64,000 bases of DNA from Hyphomonadaceae bacterium (GCA_016791425.1 JAEUMQ010000015.1:1-64000), one strand, 5' to 3'; positions 50,805 through 60,069 are shown, counted from the first letter of the stretch. Notes: a model not told the origin generated them from the letters alone. Numbers and translations are program-made.

Positions 50805-51768
50805 GATCGCACGCTCATCCACCGTGCTCAGCGACGCGCTCGCCTTCGCGGCCGCGCAGGTCGTGATCGAAACGGCGAAAGCCGCCTCGCTGCTCGCCGG
50901 CCGGGGCGATGAGAAGGCCGCCGACCAGGCGGCCGTGGACGCCATGCGCAGCGCCTTGAACGCAATGCACATCCAGGGGCGGATCGTGATCGGCGAGGGC
51001 GAGCGCGACGAGGCGCCGATGCTCTATATCGGCGAGACGGTCGGCCTCGGCGACGGGCCGGAGATCGACATCGCGCTCGATCCGCTGGAAGGCACGACGC
51101 TCACGGCCAAGGCGATGGCGAACGCGCTCGCGGTCATGGCGTTCGCGCCGCGCGGCGGGATGCTGCACGCGCCGGACGTCTACATGGACAAGATCGCGAT
51201 CGGGCCGGGCTTCGATCCGGACGTGGTGGATCTCGACGCGCCGATCGCGGAGAACGCGCTCTCGCTGGCGAAGGCGAAGGGCGTGCGGCCGCACGATCTG
51301 GGGGTGTGCGTGCTCGACCGGCCGCGGCACTCGGACATCATCGATGCCCTGCGTTCGCTCGGCGTGCGCATCCATCTCATTTCGGACGGCGATGTGTGCG
51401 GCGTGATCAACACGACGAACCCGGACACCGGCATCGACATGTATGTCGGGCGGGGGGGAGCGCCGGAGGGCGTGCTGGCGGCGGCGGCGCTGAAATGCGT
51501 CGGCGGGCAATTCCAGGGCCGGCTCGTGTTCCGCAACGACGAGGAGCGCGCGCGCGCGGACCGGGTCGGGATCACGGACTTCAAGCGCCGCTATCTGCTC
51601 GACGACCTCGTCTCGACGGATGCGATCTTCGTGGCGGCGGGCGTCACGTCAGGCTCGATGCTGCAAGGCGTGCGCTGCGTCGGGGGCTATCGCACGACGC
51701 ATACGCTGATCATGAACTCGGCGACGCGGAACGTGTCGGAGATCCGCACCAAGCTGCCGATGGATTGA
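50779..51768 (+). CDS. glpX: Class II fructose-1,6-bisphosphatase
   Basis: This is a 329-residue GlpX-type phosphatase. Blocks: RIVIGEGERDEAPMLYIGE (metal ligands), DPLEGTTLTAKAMANALAV, DVCGVINTTNPDTGIDMYVG and LLDDLVSTDAIFVAAGVTSG. It hydrolyses fructose-1,6-bisphosphate in gluconeogenesis. The start ATG 50779 lies inside the 3' end of hom (26-base overlap), so the two are coupled. The order aminotransferase-hom-glpX is common in alphaproteobacteria; there it is often followed by recJ, which is not present here. Confidence 0.96.
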   Translation: MLTRTSGTEIARSSTVLSDALAFAAAQVVIETAKAASLLAGRGDEKAADQAAVDAMRSALNAMHIQGRIVIGEGERDEAPMLYIGETVGLGDGPEIDIALDPLEGTTLTAKAMANALAVMAFAPRGGMLHAPDVYMDKIAIGPGFDPDVVDLDAPIAENALSLAKAKGVRPHDLGVCVLDRPRHSDIIDALRSLGVRIHLISDGDVCGVINTTNPDTGIDMYVGRGGAPEGVLAAAALKCVGGQFQGRLVFRNDEERARADRVGITDFKRRYLLDDLVSTDAIFVAAGVTSGSMLQGVRCVGGYRTTHTLIMNSATRNVSEIRTKLPMD

Positions 51769-51877
51769 GTTCTAGAGGCGTACGCCGTCCTCGGCGTCCT
51801 GCTCGGCCATCCAATCCAACAATTGGCGTTGAAATCTCGCGACGGCTTCGGGCAGCGGGCAAGACGCGACTGACGCG

Positions 51878-52315
51878 TCAGCGCGGCGCGACGCCGAGCT
51901 CCTCCACCTGCGCTTCGAGGGCGCGGATGAGCGCGCGGGCGATGGGATCGTCTTCCTGCTTGATCCGGTCGCGCACGGCGGCGCGGATGGCATCGACATG
52001 GGCGGCGACGAGGGTTGGGCGCGCGCGGGCCGCGGCCTTGCCGGCGGGCGTGTCGATGAGCCGGCACAGGGAAGCGGCGAGGCGCGTGACGAACGGATAA
52101 TCGTAGGTGGCGGCGAGGCCCTTCACGTCATGGGCGGCGTTGTAGAGCGCCTGCAGGGCGGGGTCGGACCAGCCCTCGGCAACAGCGGATTCGCGCGCGG
52201 CCTGGACCTTGTCCACCTCCGCTTCGAGCCAGGGCTGGAAATTGTCGGCGAGCGAGGCGAGGGCGGCCTCGGCGCGGGCGACGGCGGATTCGTCGAAAAG
52301 CGGTGCGCGTCCCAT
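51878..52315 (-). CDS. Hpt domain-containing protein
   Basis: This is a 145-residue histidine phosphotransfer protein. The phosphoacceptor is His62 in ALYNAAHDVKGLAATYDY, in the HxxKG context of the Hpt four-helix bundle, followed by PFVTRLAASLCRLID. It would relay phosphate between a hybrid histidine kinase and a response regulator; which one is unknown, and no kinase or receiver gene is adjacent. The start is ATG 52313-52315; a TTG two codons earlier adds nothing. It lies 71 bases after nadK on the same strand. Confidence 0.88.
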   Translation of the reverse strand: MGRAPLFDESAVARAEAALASLADNFQPWLEAEVDKVQAARESAVAEGWSDPALQALYNAAHDVKGLAATYDYPFVTRLAASLCRLIDTPAGKAAARARPTLVAAHVDAIRAAVRDRIKQEDDPIARALIRALEAQVEELGVAPR

Positions 52316-52386
52316 GCGCAAGCGTCTGCGCGCGGCGGGTCAAGAAATGGTGAAGGATTCAAATAATTCGCGGCGCGCCGCGGCGC

Positions 52387-53145
52387 TCATGCGGTGAATT
52401 GTTCGCGGATGATGCGTTCTTCGAGGGGATGGCCGGGGTCGAAGAGCATGGTCAGGGCGGCGGAGGCGTCCTCGCGGATCTCGACGGCGCGGATATCGCG
52501 GGTCTCCAGATTGTCGGCGGTGGCGGAGACCGGGCGGCGCTCGGGGTCGAGCACCTCGAAGCGCACGAGGGAGGTCTGCGGCAGCAGCGCGCCGCGCCAC
52601 CGCCGGGGACGGAAGGCGCTCACCGGCGTCAGCGCAAGCAGGCGGGCGCTCAAGGGCACGATGGGGCCGTGGGCGGAGAGATTGTAGGCGGTGGAGCCGG
52701 CCGGCGTCGCCACCATCACGCCGTCGCAATAGAGCGCCGCCATGCGCTCGGCGCCATCGACGACGATGCGGATCTGCGCGGTCTGCGCGGTCTGGCGCAA
52801 CAGCGACACCTCGTTGATGGCGTGCGCGACGACCTTGGCGCCGGCCAGCGTCTCGGCCTCGGAGATCAGCGGGCGGATGCGGACGGTCTCGGCCTTCTCC
52901 AGGCGCTCGGGGAGGCCGGCCTCGTCGTAATCGTTCATCAGGAAGCCGATGGTGCCGCGATGCATGCCGTAGACGGGCTTCCGGTCGGTCAGCCGGCGGC
53001 GCAGCGTGTCGAGCATGTGCCCGTCGCCGCCGAGCGCGACCACGATGTCGGCCTCCGCTTCCGGCGCGGCGCCGTAGCGGCGCTGCAGCGTCTGCAGCGC
53101 CGCTTGGGCCTCGGGGCGGGCGCTGGCGGTGAACGCGATCTTCAA
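52387..53145 (-). CDS. nadK: NAD kinase
   Basis: This is a 252-residue enzyme that makes NADP from NAD and ATP. The signature [10 protein letters not shown] (GGDG residues 39-42) is present, as are [20 protein letters not shown] (the NE of the second conserved motif) and [22 protein letters not shown]. It is slightly shorter than most, matching the alphaproteobacterial form. It lies 71 bases before the Hpt gene and reads leftward; the VapBC module is divergent upstream. Confidence 0.95.
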   Translation of the reverse strand: MKIAFTASARPEAQAALQTLQRRYGAAPEAEADIVVALGGDGHMLDTLRRRLTDRKPVYGMHRGTIGFLMNDYDEAGLPERLEKAETVRIRPLISEAETLAGAKVVAHAINEVSLLRQTAQTAQIRIVVDGAERMAALYCDGVMVATPAGSTAYNLSAHGPIVPLSARLLALTPVSAFRPRRWRGALLPQTSLVRFEVLDPERRPVSATADNLETRDIRAVEIREDASAALTMLFDPGHPLEERIIREQFTA

Positions 53146-53209
53146 GGTTGGCCTTGGCGGTTAACGCTGGGGGCGTCCATTTGAGAGCTTTGTATGGTAG
53201 AAGGGTTCA

Positions 53210-53521
53210 ATGAGCTTGAACATCAAAGACCCGGAGACCCAGAAACTTGCCGAGGAGTTGGCAGAGCTGAGGGGCGTATCTGTCGCCGAGGCGGTCAGAA
53301 GAGCTTTGCGCGAGGCGCTGCAGTCCCGGGAGGAAGCCGCACGTGCGGCGGTCAGGAGCTTTGAAGAGCGGGCCCAGGAGGTGGCGCAGGAGATGGATCG
53401 CGCACTCCTGGTGGCGGACCTGGAAGCGATGGGCGCACGGGTTCGCGCACGGCTGGGTAACGAGCAGCTGCTGGACCATGATGCGCTGCTCTATGATCCA
53501 GTCACTGGTCTACCGAAGTGA
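53210..53521 (+). CDS. vapB: VapB-family antitoxin (Rv0623-like)
   Basis: This is a 103-residue antitoxin. The N-terminal ribbon-helix-helix-like part is SLNIKDPETQKLAEELAELR and GVSVAEAVRRALREALQSR, the DNA-binding dimerisation end. The rest (EEAARAAVRSFEERAQEVAQEMDR, then LDHDALLYDPVTGLPK) is helical and would wrap the toxin; it is somewhat longer than a typical 80-residue VapB. The last residues ending in PVTGLPK overlap the vapC start by four bases (GTGA). AAGGG precedes the ATG. Confidence 0.88.
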   Translation: MSLNIKDPETQKLAEELAELRGVSVAEAVRRALREALQSREEAARAAVRSFEERAQEVAQEMDRALLVADLEAMGARVRARLGNEQLLDHDALLYDPVTGLPK

Positions 53522-53910
53522 TCATTGACGCTTCCGCCATCGTTGCGGTGATCCAGGCGGAGGGCGAGGCTGTTCGTTTCAGCCAAGCAATCGCGGAGGC
53601 GAGTGTGCGGCGCGTTTCGGCGGCGACCTTCGTGGAGGCTGCGCTTGTCCTCGATGGGAGGGGCGATCCCGTCGTCAGCGACGAGCTCGACTATTTCCTC
53701 GCTCGCATTGCCGCGGTGATCGAGCCGGTGACAGAGGCGCAGGCGCGGATCGCGCGGCGGGCCTATCGCGATTACGGCAAGGGATCGGGACATCCCGCGC
53801 GGCTCAATTTCGGCGACTGCCTGGCTTATGCGCTGGCCAAGGACAAGAACGAGCCGATGCTGTTCAAGGGAACGGATTTCGGCCAAACAGACATCAAATC
53901 CGCCGTCTAA
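53518..53910 (+). CDS. vapC: VapC-family PIN-domain ribonuclease toxin
   Basis: This is a 130-residue PIN-domain protein. Acidic metal ligands fit positions Asp4 (MIIDASAIVAV), Glu40 (AATFVEAALVL), Asp100 (LNFGDCLAYALAK) and Asp120 (LFKGTDFGQTD), so the active site appears intact. The start is a GTG overlapping the vapB stop; co-translation with its antitoxin is expected. It lies 12 bases before the class II aldolase gene. The module gives no hint of a mobile element around it. Confidence 0.92.
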   Translation: MIIDASAIVAVIQAEGEAVRFSQAIAEASVRRVSAATFVEAALVLDGRGDPVVSDELDYFLARIAAVIEPVTEAQARIARRAYRDYGKGSGHPARLNFGDCLAYALAKDKNEPMLFKGTDFGQTDIKSAV

Positions 53911-53921
53911 GGGAGGCGAAC

Positions 53922-54695
53922 ATGGCTGACGACGCAAGCGTTGGGAGCGTGAAGGGGCGCGTGAGCGCGGAGGAATGGCAGGCGCGGGTGGAGCTGGCGG
54001 CGCTCTACCGGCTGGTGGCGCTGCACGGCTGGGACGATCTCATCTTCACGCACATCTCGGCGCGGGTTCCGGGGCCCGAGCACCATTTCCTGATCAATCC
54101 CTATGGGATGCTGTTCGAAGAGATGACGGCCTCGGCGCTCGTCAAGGTCGATCTCGACGGGAATATCGTCTCGCCGACGACGTATTTCATCAACGCCGCC
54201 GGCTTCACGATCCATTCGGCGATCCATGCCGCGCGGGAGGACGCGAAGTTCGTGATCCACCTGCACACGGACGCGGGCGTGGCGGTGTCGGCGCAGAAGG
54301 ACGGGCTGCTTCCGCTCACGCAGGATGCGCTCATCGTGTTGCCGATGCTCGCGTATCACGATTACGAAGGCATCGCGCTCAATCTCGATGAACGCGAGCG
54401 CCTGGTCAAAGACATCGGCGACAAGCACGCGATGCTGCTGCGCAATCACGGCACGATGTCGGTCGGCGCCACGGCGGCGCAGGCGTTCATCAATATCTTC
54501 TTCCTGGAGCGCGCGTGCGCGCAGCAGATCATGGCGCTGTCGGGCGGCCGCGAGAACGTGCTCGTCGCGCCTGAGGCCGCGCGTGCGGAAGTCGCGCGGA
54601 CGACGCCGCCGAGCATGCTCGGGGCGGGCGGCCAGCTCGCATGGCCGGGCCTCTTGCGGAAGCTCGCGCGCGAAATGCCGGGCTACGACGCGTAG
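53922..54695 (+). CDS. Class II aldolase/adducin-fold protein
   Basis: This is a 257-residue protein of the class II aldolase/adducin family. Zinc-site residues are visible in VIHLHTDAGVAVSAQ and LLRNHGTMSVGATAAQAFI. Upstream features: RLVALHGWDDLIFTHISARV and FLINPYGMLFEEMTASALVKVD. Family members include sugar-phosphate aldolases, epimerases and, in eukaryotes, adducin; the substrate here is unknown. The start is ATG 53922 with GGGAGGC upstream. It lies immediately after VapBC and may be read through from it. Confidence 0.9.
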   Translation: MADDASVGSVKGRVSAEEWQARVELAALYRLVALHGWDDLIFTHISARVPGPEHHFLINPYGMLFEEMTASALVKVDLDGNIVSPTTYFINAAGFTIHSAIHAAREDAKFVIHLHTDAGVAVSAQKDGLLPLTQDALIVLPMLAYHDYEGIALNLDERERLVKDIGDKHAMLLRNHGTMSVGATAAQAFINIFFLERACAQQIMALSGGRENVLVAPEAARAEVARTTPPSMLGAGGQLAWPGLLRKLAREMPGYDA

Positions 54696-54749
54696 GCGCC
54701 GTTGCCCGCAACCCCTGGGCGTGCGAAACGCGGGCGGCGGGGGTGGGCG

Positions 54750-55454
54750 ATGAGGAAGCTCGGCGGTTGCGACCTGGTGGGGCTCGTCGCGGGGCTGGCC
54801 GCGATGGCGCCGGGAACGGCCACGGCTGGCGCCTGGATCGCGCCCGAGGGCGGGCAAAGCATCTTCACGATGACCTACCGCGAGACCGAGACGACGCGCG
54901 TCGCGGAGGGCGACCTCTATCTGGAATACCCCGTCCATCGGCGCTGGTCGCTGGTGGCGCATCCGCGCTTCGAGACCGGCGCGGCGAGCGAGAGCGGATG
55001 GCGGGGCGATGCGGAGGTCGGCGCCAAGGCGGCGATCGCGCAGGGGCGCAACACCGTCGCGGCGCTGCAGGCGGGAGCGCTCTGGCGCTCCGAGCGCGAG
55101 GGCGAATGCGGCGCGGCCGGCGGCGAGGTGCGGGCGCTGGCGGGAGCGGGCTCGGGGCTTGGCGGCGGCTCGGGCTTCGTGAACGCGGAGGCGGCGTTGC
55201 GGGTCTATGGCGGCGGCTGCCAGCGGCAGCGCTATGAACTGACGGCCGGCTACCGGCCGAGCGATAGCTGGCTCGCGCTCGGCCAGACTTCCATCGAGGC
55301 TGACCGCGACGGCGAGGCGGTGGTCAAGGCGCAGACCAGCATCGTGCGCTTCTTCGGGGGCGCGGGACTACAGCTCGGGGTGCGGGTCCGGCTCGACGGG
55401 GAAGAGCGCGAGCCGGCGCTCGTGCTGGGACTTTGGGACGCAGTGCGACCTTAA
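54750..55454 (+). CDS. Exported protein of unknown function
   Basis: This is a 234-residue protein with a signal-like N-terminus (CDLVGLVAGLAAMAPGTATA, residues about 7-27; cleavage near AGAW). The mature part has many beta-strand-like alternating segments (FTMTYRETETTRVAEGDLYL, WSLVAHPRFETGAAS, AKAAIAQGRNTVAALQAGAL) and ends in VRLDGEEREPALVLGLWDAVRP. That fits a small outer-membrane or periplasmic beta protein, but no family is recognised. The start is ATG 54750 rather than 54702, because the signal begins there. Confidence 0.72.
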   Translation: MRKLGGCDLVGLVAGLAAMAPGTATAGAWIAPEGGQSIFTMTYRETETTRVAEGDLYLEYPVHRRWSLVAHPRFETGAASESGWRGDAEVGAKAAIAQGRNTVAALQAGALWRSEREGECGAAGGEVRALAGAGSGLGGGSGFVNAEAALRVYGGGCQRQRYELTAGYRPSDSWLALGQTSIEADRDGEAVVKAQTSIVRFFGGAGLQLGVRVRLDGEEREPALVLGLWDAVRP

Positions 55455-55568
55455 TTCGAGCCCAAATGCCATACTTATGGGGCCGCTTGCGCATTTTGTG
55501 GGTGGCAAGGGCCTCGCCAGGCGCCACATAAGATCGGAAGGCCCGATGTTTAGGCAATCGGCGGATTG

Positions 55569-55606
55569 GGGCCTTGCGAGACGTTGGGGTCACATATCCG
55601 CAAGGC
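55569..55606. other. 9-bp inverted repeat upstream of the efflux operon
   Basis: GGCCTTGCG (55569-55577) pairs with CGCAAGGCC (55598-55606), 20 bases apart, 21 bases before the adaptor start. It could be a regulator site or the 5'-leader hairpin of the efflux operon. Confidence 0.6.
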
Positions 55607-55626
55607 CTCCGTGCTAGAGGACGGGA

Positions 55627-56763
55627 ATGCCGAAATTGATTCAGCGTTACGGCTTCGCCGCGGCTGTCGTCGCGGGCTTGGCGCTGATGGCCGCCCTGGC
55701 GCTCGGCAAGGGGCTGGTCGGCGCGGCCGGGGAGGCGTTGGCCTCGCGGGGCCCCGCGGCGGCCAAGATGAAGGGCGATGCGCCGGAAGTGCGCGCCGCG
55801 CCGGTGCAAATCCACACCTTCTCCGACGCGATCCAGGCCATCGGCAACGCCCAGGCCAAGGAGAGCATCCTCATCACGCCGAAATCGGCGGACGCGATCC
55901 GCGCGATCCGGTTCGAGAGCGGCGACCGGGTCAGCGTCGGACAGGTGCTGGTGGAGATGTCGCGGGTCGAGCAGCAGGCGGACATCGCCGAGGCGACGGC
56001 GTCGCGCGAGGCGGCGGAGCGGGAGTATCGCCGGTTCCAGGAAGTCTATGACCAGGGCTTCGCGCCAAAGGCCCGGCTCGATGCGGCGAAAGCGGCGTTC
56101 GACGCGGCCGATGCGCGGCTGCGGGCCGGGCAGTCGCGCAGCTCCGACCGGCTGCTGCGGGCGCCGTTCGCGGGCGTGATGGGCCTCAGAACCGCAAGCC
56201 CGGGCCAGTATGTGCGGCCGGGCGACGCCATCGGCACGCTCGACGACATTTCCGAGATCAAGCTCGATTTCGACGTCGCGGAGACGCAGATCGCACGCTT
56301 GGCGCCGGGCGTGGCGATCTCGGCGCGCACGCAGGCCTATCCGGACGTCACGTTCGAAGGACGCATCTCGCAAGTGGACAGCCGCGTGGCGGCGCAGAGC
56401 CGCACGGTGCGCGTGCGCGCGGTGCTGCCGAACCCCGATGAGCGGTTGCGGCCCGGCATGCTGATGAGCGTCGAGATCCGCTCCAATCCGCGCCAGGCGC
56501 TGGCGATCCCGGAAGCCGCGATCATCGACGAGCAGGGCGGCTCCTACGTGTTCACGCTGACGTCTCGGGAAGGGCGGCTGGTGGCGGCGCGCACGCCGGT
56601 GCGCACGGCCGCGCGCGTGGCGGGCTGGATCGAAGTGGTGGATGGCCTGCGGGAAGGCCAGCAGATCGTGGTGGAAGGCGTGCAGCGCGTGCGGCCGGAT
56701 GCGCCGGTGCGGCTTGCGAACACGCCAGCGGGCGGCGCGCAGCTGAGGCAGCGCGGGAGCTAG
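55627..56763 (+). CDS. RND efflux periplasmic adaptor (MFP)
   Basis: This is a 378-residue membrane fusion protein. A single N-terminal anchor (RYGFAAAVVAGLALMAALAL) is followed by the barrel-sandwich half (AIQAIGNAQAKESILITPKS), a helical hairpin (EATASREAAEREYRRFQEVY and ARLDAAKAAFDAADARL), the second half LRAPFAGVMGLRTASPGQYV, then beta-barrel and membrane-proximal domains. It would link the RND permease encoded 190 bases downstream to an outer-membrane channel. No TolC-type gene is adjacent. The cargo is not known. Confidence 0.94.
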   Translation: MPKLIQRYGFAAAVVAGLALMAALALGKGLVGAAGEALASRGPAAAKMKGDAPEVRAAPVQIHTFSDAIQAIGNAQAKESILITPKSADAIRAIRFESGDRVSVGQVLVEMSRVEQQADIAEATASREAAEREYRRFQEVYDQGFAPKARLDAAKAAFDAADARLRAGQSRSSDRLLRAPFAGVMGLRTASPGQYVRPGDAIGTLDDISEIKLDFDVAETQIARLAPGVAISARTQAYPDVTFEGRISQVDSRVAAQSRTVRVRAVLPNPDERLRPGMLMSVEIRSNPRQALAIPEAAIIDEQGGSYVFTLTSREGRLVAARTPVRTAARVAGWIEVVDGLREGQQIVVEGVQRVRPDAPVRLANTPAGGAQLRQRGS

Positions 56764-56876
56764 ACCCGATCCCGTTTTGATTTCCTCAGATCAAAACGGG
56801 TCAATCGGGTCTACGCTTTGCATCTAGAGCGGTTCTCGTCCGAAAACCGCGTAACACTTTTCGGGAACCGCTCTAG
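56763..56876. repeat. Two unrelated palindromic repeats between adaptor and permease genes (includes CTAG-bounded copy B)
   Basis: First hairpin GACCCGATCCCGTTTTGAT ... ATCAAAACGGGTCAATCGGGTC (56764-56811). Second, the element CTAGAGCGGTTC ... GAACCGCTCTAG at 56824-56876, nearly identical to the copy at 43.0 kb. They fill most of the 189-base gap inside an otherwise normal efflux operon. Confidence 0.85.
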
Positions 56877-56952
56877 GGCGCGTGCGAGGATGACCGAGCG
56901 ATGAAGCGAGACAGAAAAGCCCGCCGTTCCGTGTTCTTGAGAGCGGCGTAGG

Positions 56953-59900
56953 GTGACGCTCTCCGACCTTTCGGTCCGCCGGCCGGTGCTGGCGACGGTG
57001 TTCTCGCTGCTCATTATCGTGTTCGGCGCGGTGGCCTTCTTCTCGCTGCCGCTGCGCGAATTGCCGGACGTCGATCGGCCGGTGGTTTCGATCTCGGTGA
57101 CCTATCGCGGCGCGGCGGCGCCGGTGGTGGAAAACCAGGTCACGCGGATCATCGAGGACCAGCTCTCGGGCATCGAGGGGATCGACCTCATCAATTCGAT
57201 GAGCCGCGACGGGCGCGCATCGATCAATGTTGAGTTCCAGCTCTCGCGCAACCTGGAAGACGCCACCAACGACGTGCGCAACGCGGTGTCGCGCGCGCGG
57301 GGGCAATTGCCGGTCGATATCGACGAGCCGGTGATCGCCAAGACCGACGCGGACGCAGATCCCATCATCTGGTACGCGCTCTCCTCGACGTCGCGCAGTC
57401 GGCTGGAAGTCACCGACTACGCCAAGCGCTATATCGCCGACCAGATCTCGGTGGTGGACGGCGTGGCCAACGTCTTCATCAACGGCACGCGCCCGGCGCT
57501 GCGCATCTGGCTCGACACCGATGGGCTCGCCGCGCGCGGGCTGACGGTCGATGACGTAGAGAGCGCGCTCAGGACACAGAATGTCGAGCTGCCGGCCGGC
57601 TATGTGGAAAGCCAGCAGCGCGACTATCAGGTGCGCGTGGAGCGCGCGTTCCAGACGCCGGAGGAGTTCGCGCGATTGCCGGTCGGGCGGGACCCGAGCG
57701 GGCCGGTGGTGCGGCTCGGGGACGTGGCGCGGATCGAGATGGCGCCGGAGGAGTCGCGCATCCTCTTCCGCATGAACGGGCGCGACACGATCGGCCTCGG
57801 GATCGTGCGGCAGTCGCGGTCGAACGCGCTTGCGGTCGGCGAGGGGGTGAAGGCGAAGGTGGAGCGCATCCGCGCGGACCTGCCGTCGGACATGCGCCTG
57901 GACCTGGCGTTCGATTCCACCGTGTTCATCGAGCGGGCGATCGGGCGGGTGTGGCTTACGCTGCTCGAAGCGACGAGCCTCGTGGTCATCGTCATCTTCC
58001 TCTTCCTGGGGTCGATGCGGGCGGCGGCGATCCCGGCGGCCGTGGTGCCGGTCTGTCTCATCGGGGCGTTCGCGCTGCTCGCGGCGTTCGGATTCTCGAT
58101 CAACCTCCTGACGCTGATGGCGCTCGTGCTGTCGATCGGGCTCGTGGTCGACGATTCGATCGTCGTGCTGGAGAACGTGCAGCGACGCATCGATACGCTC
58201 GGGGAGCCGCCGCTGGTTGCGGCCGAGCGCGGCACGCGACAGGTGTTCTTCGCGATCGTGGCGACGACGGCCGTGCTCATCGCTGTGTTTGCGCCGCTGC
58301 TGTTCGTCGGGGGCTATGTCGGGCGGCTGTTCATCGAGCTTGCTGCGACCGTGGCGGGGGTCGTGGTGATCTCGGCGTTCTGTGCGCTCTCGCTCTCGCC
58401 GATGATGTGCTCGAAGTTCCTCAAGCCCTCGCAGCAGGGCACGGCGCTGCATCGCTTCGTGGAAAAGGCGGTCGGCGCGGCGCGGCGATCGTACCGGGCC
58501 TCGCTGGAGGCGGCGATGGAGGCCAAGGCGCTCGTCTTCATCCTCTTCGGCGTGGTGGCGGGCGGCGGCGTGCTGCTCTTCACGCAGATCTCCTCGGAGC
58601 TCACGCCGAGCGAGGACCGCGGCATCGTCGTGGTGAACATGCAGGGACCGGAAGGCGCGGGCTTCGAATATTCCAGACGGATCATGGGCGAGATCGAGCC
58701 GACGCTCGTTGGCTATTCCAAGTCAGGCGAGGCGGCCGGCATCATCGCGGTGGCGCCCAGCTTCTGGGACGCCGGTTCGAACCGCTTCTCCTCCGGCTTC
58801 GCGCGGCTGTCGCTGGTGGACTGGGAAAAGCGCCACAAGAGTGCGTTCGACATCGCCGGCGAGCTCAACGCAAAGCTCGGGCAGATCCCCGGCGCGGTGA
58901 TCCGCGTGTTCACGCCAGATCCCTTCAATCGCGGCAGCGGCGATTTCAATCTCGCGCTGCTCGGCAGCGATCCGGCGATGCTCGCGGCTGTCGGGGACCG
59001 CATCGTCGCGCGGGCGCGGGAGAACCCGCGCATGCTGCGGCCGCGGATCGATTACGAGCCGAATTCGCCGCGCGTGCTCGTCGATATCGATCGCGACCGG
59101 GCCGCCGCGCTCGGCGTCTCGGTGCAGGCGATCGGGCGCACGCTCGAAGCGACGATGGGGGCGCGGCGCGTCAACACGATCTCGGACCGGGGCCAGGAAT
59201 ATTACGTCTTCCTGCAGTCGGAGCGGCAGGCGCGCTCGAACATCTCCGATCTTGCGAACCGCTATGTGCGCTCGGAGCGCACGGGCGAACTCGTGCCGCT
59301 GGCCACCATCATCTCGTTCAAGACGGCGGGCGATGCGGCCGAGCGGCGACGGCTCAACCGGCAGACGCGGGTGTCGATCCAGACGGCGCTCGCGCCGGGC
59401 TACGCGGTCGGCGACGCGATCAAGTTCCTGGAGCCGATCGCGCGCCAGGAGATCGGCGACCAGCCGATCACGATCGATTATCTTGGGCAGGCGCGGCAGT
59501 TCCGGGAGGCGTCAGGCGCGATCGGGTTCGTGTTCCTCTTTTCGCTGGTGATCGTGTTCCTGGTGCTGGCGGCGCAGTTCGAGAGCTTCATCCATCCCAT
59601 AACGATCATGGTGACGGTGCCGCTGGCGATCGCGGGCGGGCTCTTCGGGCTCTACATGTTCGGCGGCACGCTCAACATCTACAGCCAGATCGGCCTCGTC
59701 ATTCTCATCGCACTGGCGGCGAAGAACGGCATCCTGATCGTGGAGTTCGCCAATCAGCTCAGGGACGAAGGCAAATCCGTGCGCGAGGCGATCCTGGAAT
59801 CGGCGGATCTGCGCATGCGGCCGATCCTGATGACGAGCCTGGCGACGATCGCGGGTTCGGTTCCGCTCATCCTCGGGCACGGGGCGGGCGCGGAGAGCCG

Positions 59901-60069
59901 GCAGACGATCGGCGTGGTGATCTTCTTCGGGCTGCTCGTTTCCACGATGCTCACGCTCTTCGTGGCGCCGGTGGTGTACGACCTCCTCGCCAAGCGCACG
60001 CGCTCGCCGGAAGAGACGGGCAAGATGATCGACAGCTACGCCGAGGGCGAAGCGACGCCGGCGGAATGA
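56953..60069 (+). CDS. RND multidrug efflux permease
   Basis: This is a 1038-residue inner-membrane transporter with the twelve-helix RND layout. N-terminal SDLSVRRPVLATVFSLLIIVFG and LPDVDRPVVSISVTYRGAAA; the first loop NFSRDATNDVRNAVS-like region; the intramembrane proton-relay segment LMALVLSIGLVVDDSIVVLENV (Asp residues in VVDDS); and the C-terminal half (FLVLAAQFESFIHPITIM, IGLVILIALAAKNGILIVEFAN). It belongs with the adaptor at 55627 as a multidrug or metal efflux pair. The start is GTG 56953 (TAGGGTG context). Confidence 0.95.
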   Translation: MTLSDLSVRRPVLATVFSLLIIVFGAVAFFSLPLRELPDVDRPVVSISVTYRGAAAPVVENQVTRIIEDQLSGIEGIDLINSMSRDGRASINVEFQLSRNLEDATNDVRNAVSRARGQLPVDIDEPVIAKTDADADPIIWYALSSTSRSRLEVTDYAKRYIADQISVVDGVANVFINGTRPALRIWLDTDGLAARGLTVDDVESALRTQNVELPAGYVESQQRDYQVRVERAFQTPEEFARLPVGRDPSGPVVRLGDVARIEMAPEESRILFRMNGRDTIGLGIVRQSRSNALAVGEGVKAKVERIRADLPSDMRLDLAFDSTVFIERAIGRVWLTLLEATSLVVIVIFLFLGSMRAAAIPAAVVPVCLIGAFALLAAFGFSINLLTLMALVLSIGLVVDDSIVVLENVQRRIDTLGEPPLVAAERGTRQVFFAIVATTAVLIAVFAPLLFVGGYVGRLFIELAATVAGVVVISAFCALSLSPMMCSKFLKPSQQGTALHRFVEKAVGAARRSYRASLEAAMEAKALVFILFGVVAGGGVLLFTQISSELTPSEDRGIVVVNMQGPEGAGFEYSRRIMGEIEPTLVGYSKSGEAAGIIAVAPSFWDAGSNRFSSGFARLSLVDWEKRHKSAFDIAGELNAKLGQIPGAVIRVFTPDPFNRGSGDFNLALLGSDPAMLAAVGDRIVARARENPRMLRPRIDYEPNSPRVLVDIDRDRAAALGVSVQAIGRTLEATMGARRVNTISDRGQEYYVFLQSERQARSNISDLANRYVRSERTGELVPLATIISFKTAGDAAERRRLNRQTRVSIQTALAPGYAVGDAIKFLEPIARQEIGDQPITIDYLGQARQFREASGAIGFVFLFSLVIVFLVLAAQFESFIHPITIMVTVPLAIAGGLFGLYMFGGTLNIYSQIGLVILIALAAKNGILIVEFANQLRDEGKSVREAILESADLRMRPILMTSLATIAGSVPLILGHGAGAESRQTIGVVIFFGLLVSTMLTLFVAPVVYDLLAKRTRSPEETGKMIDSYAEGEATPAE

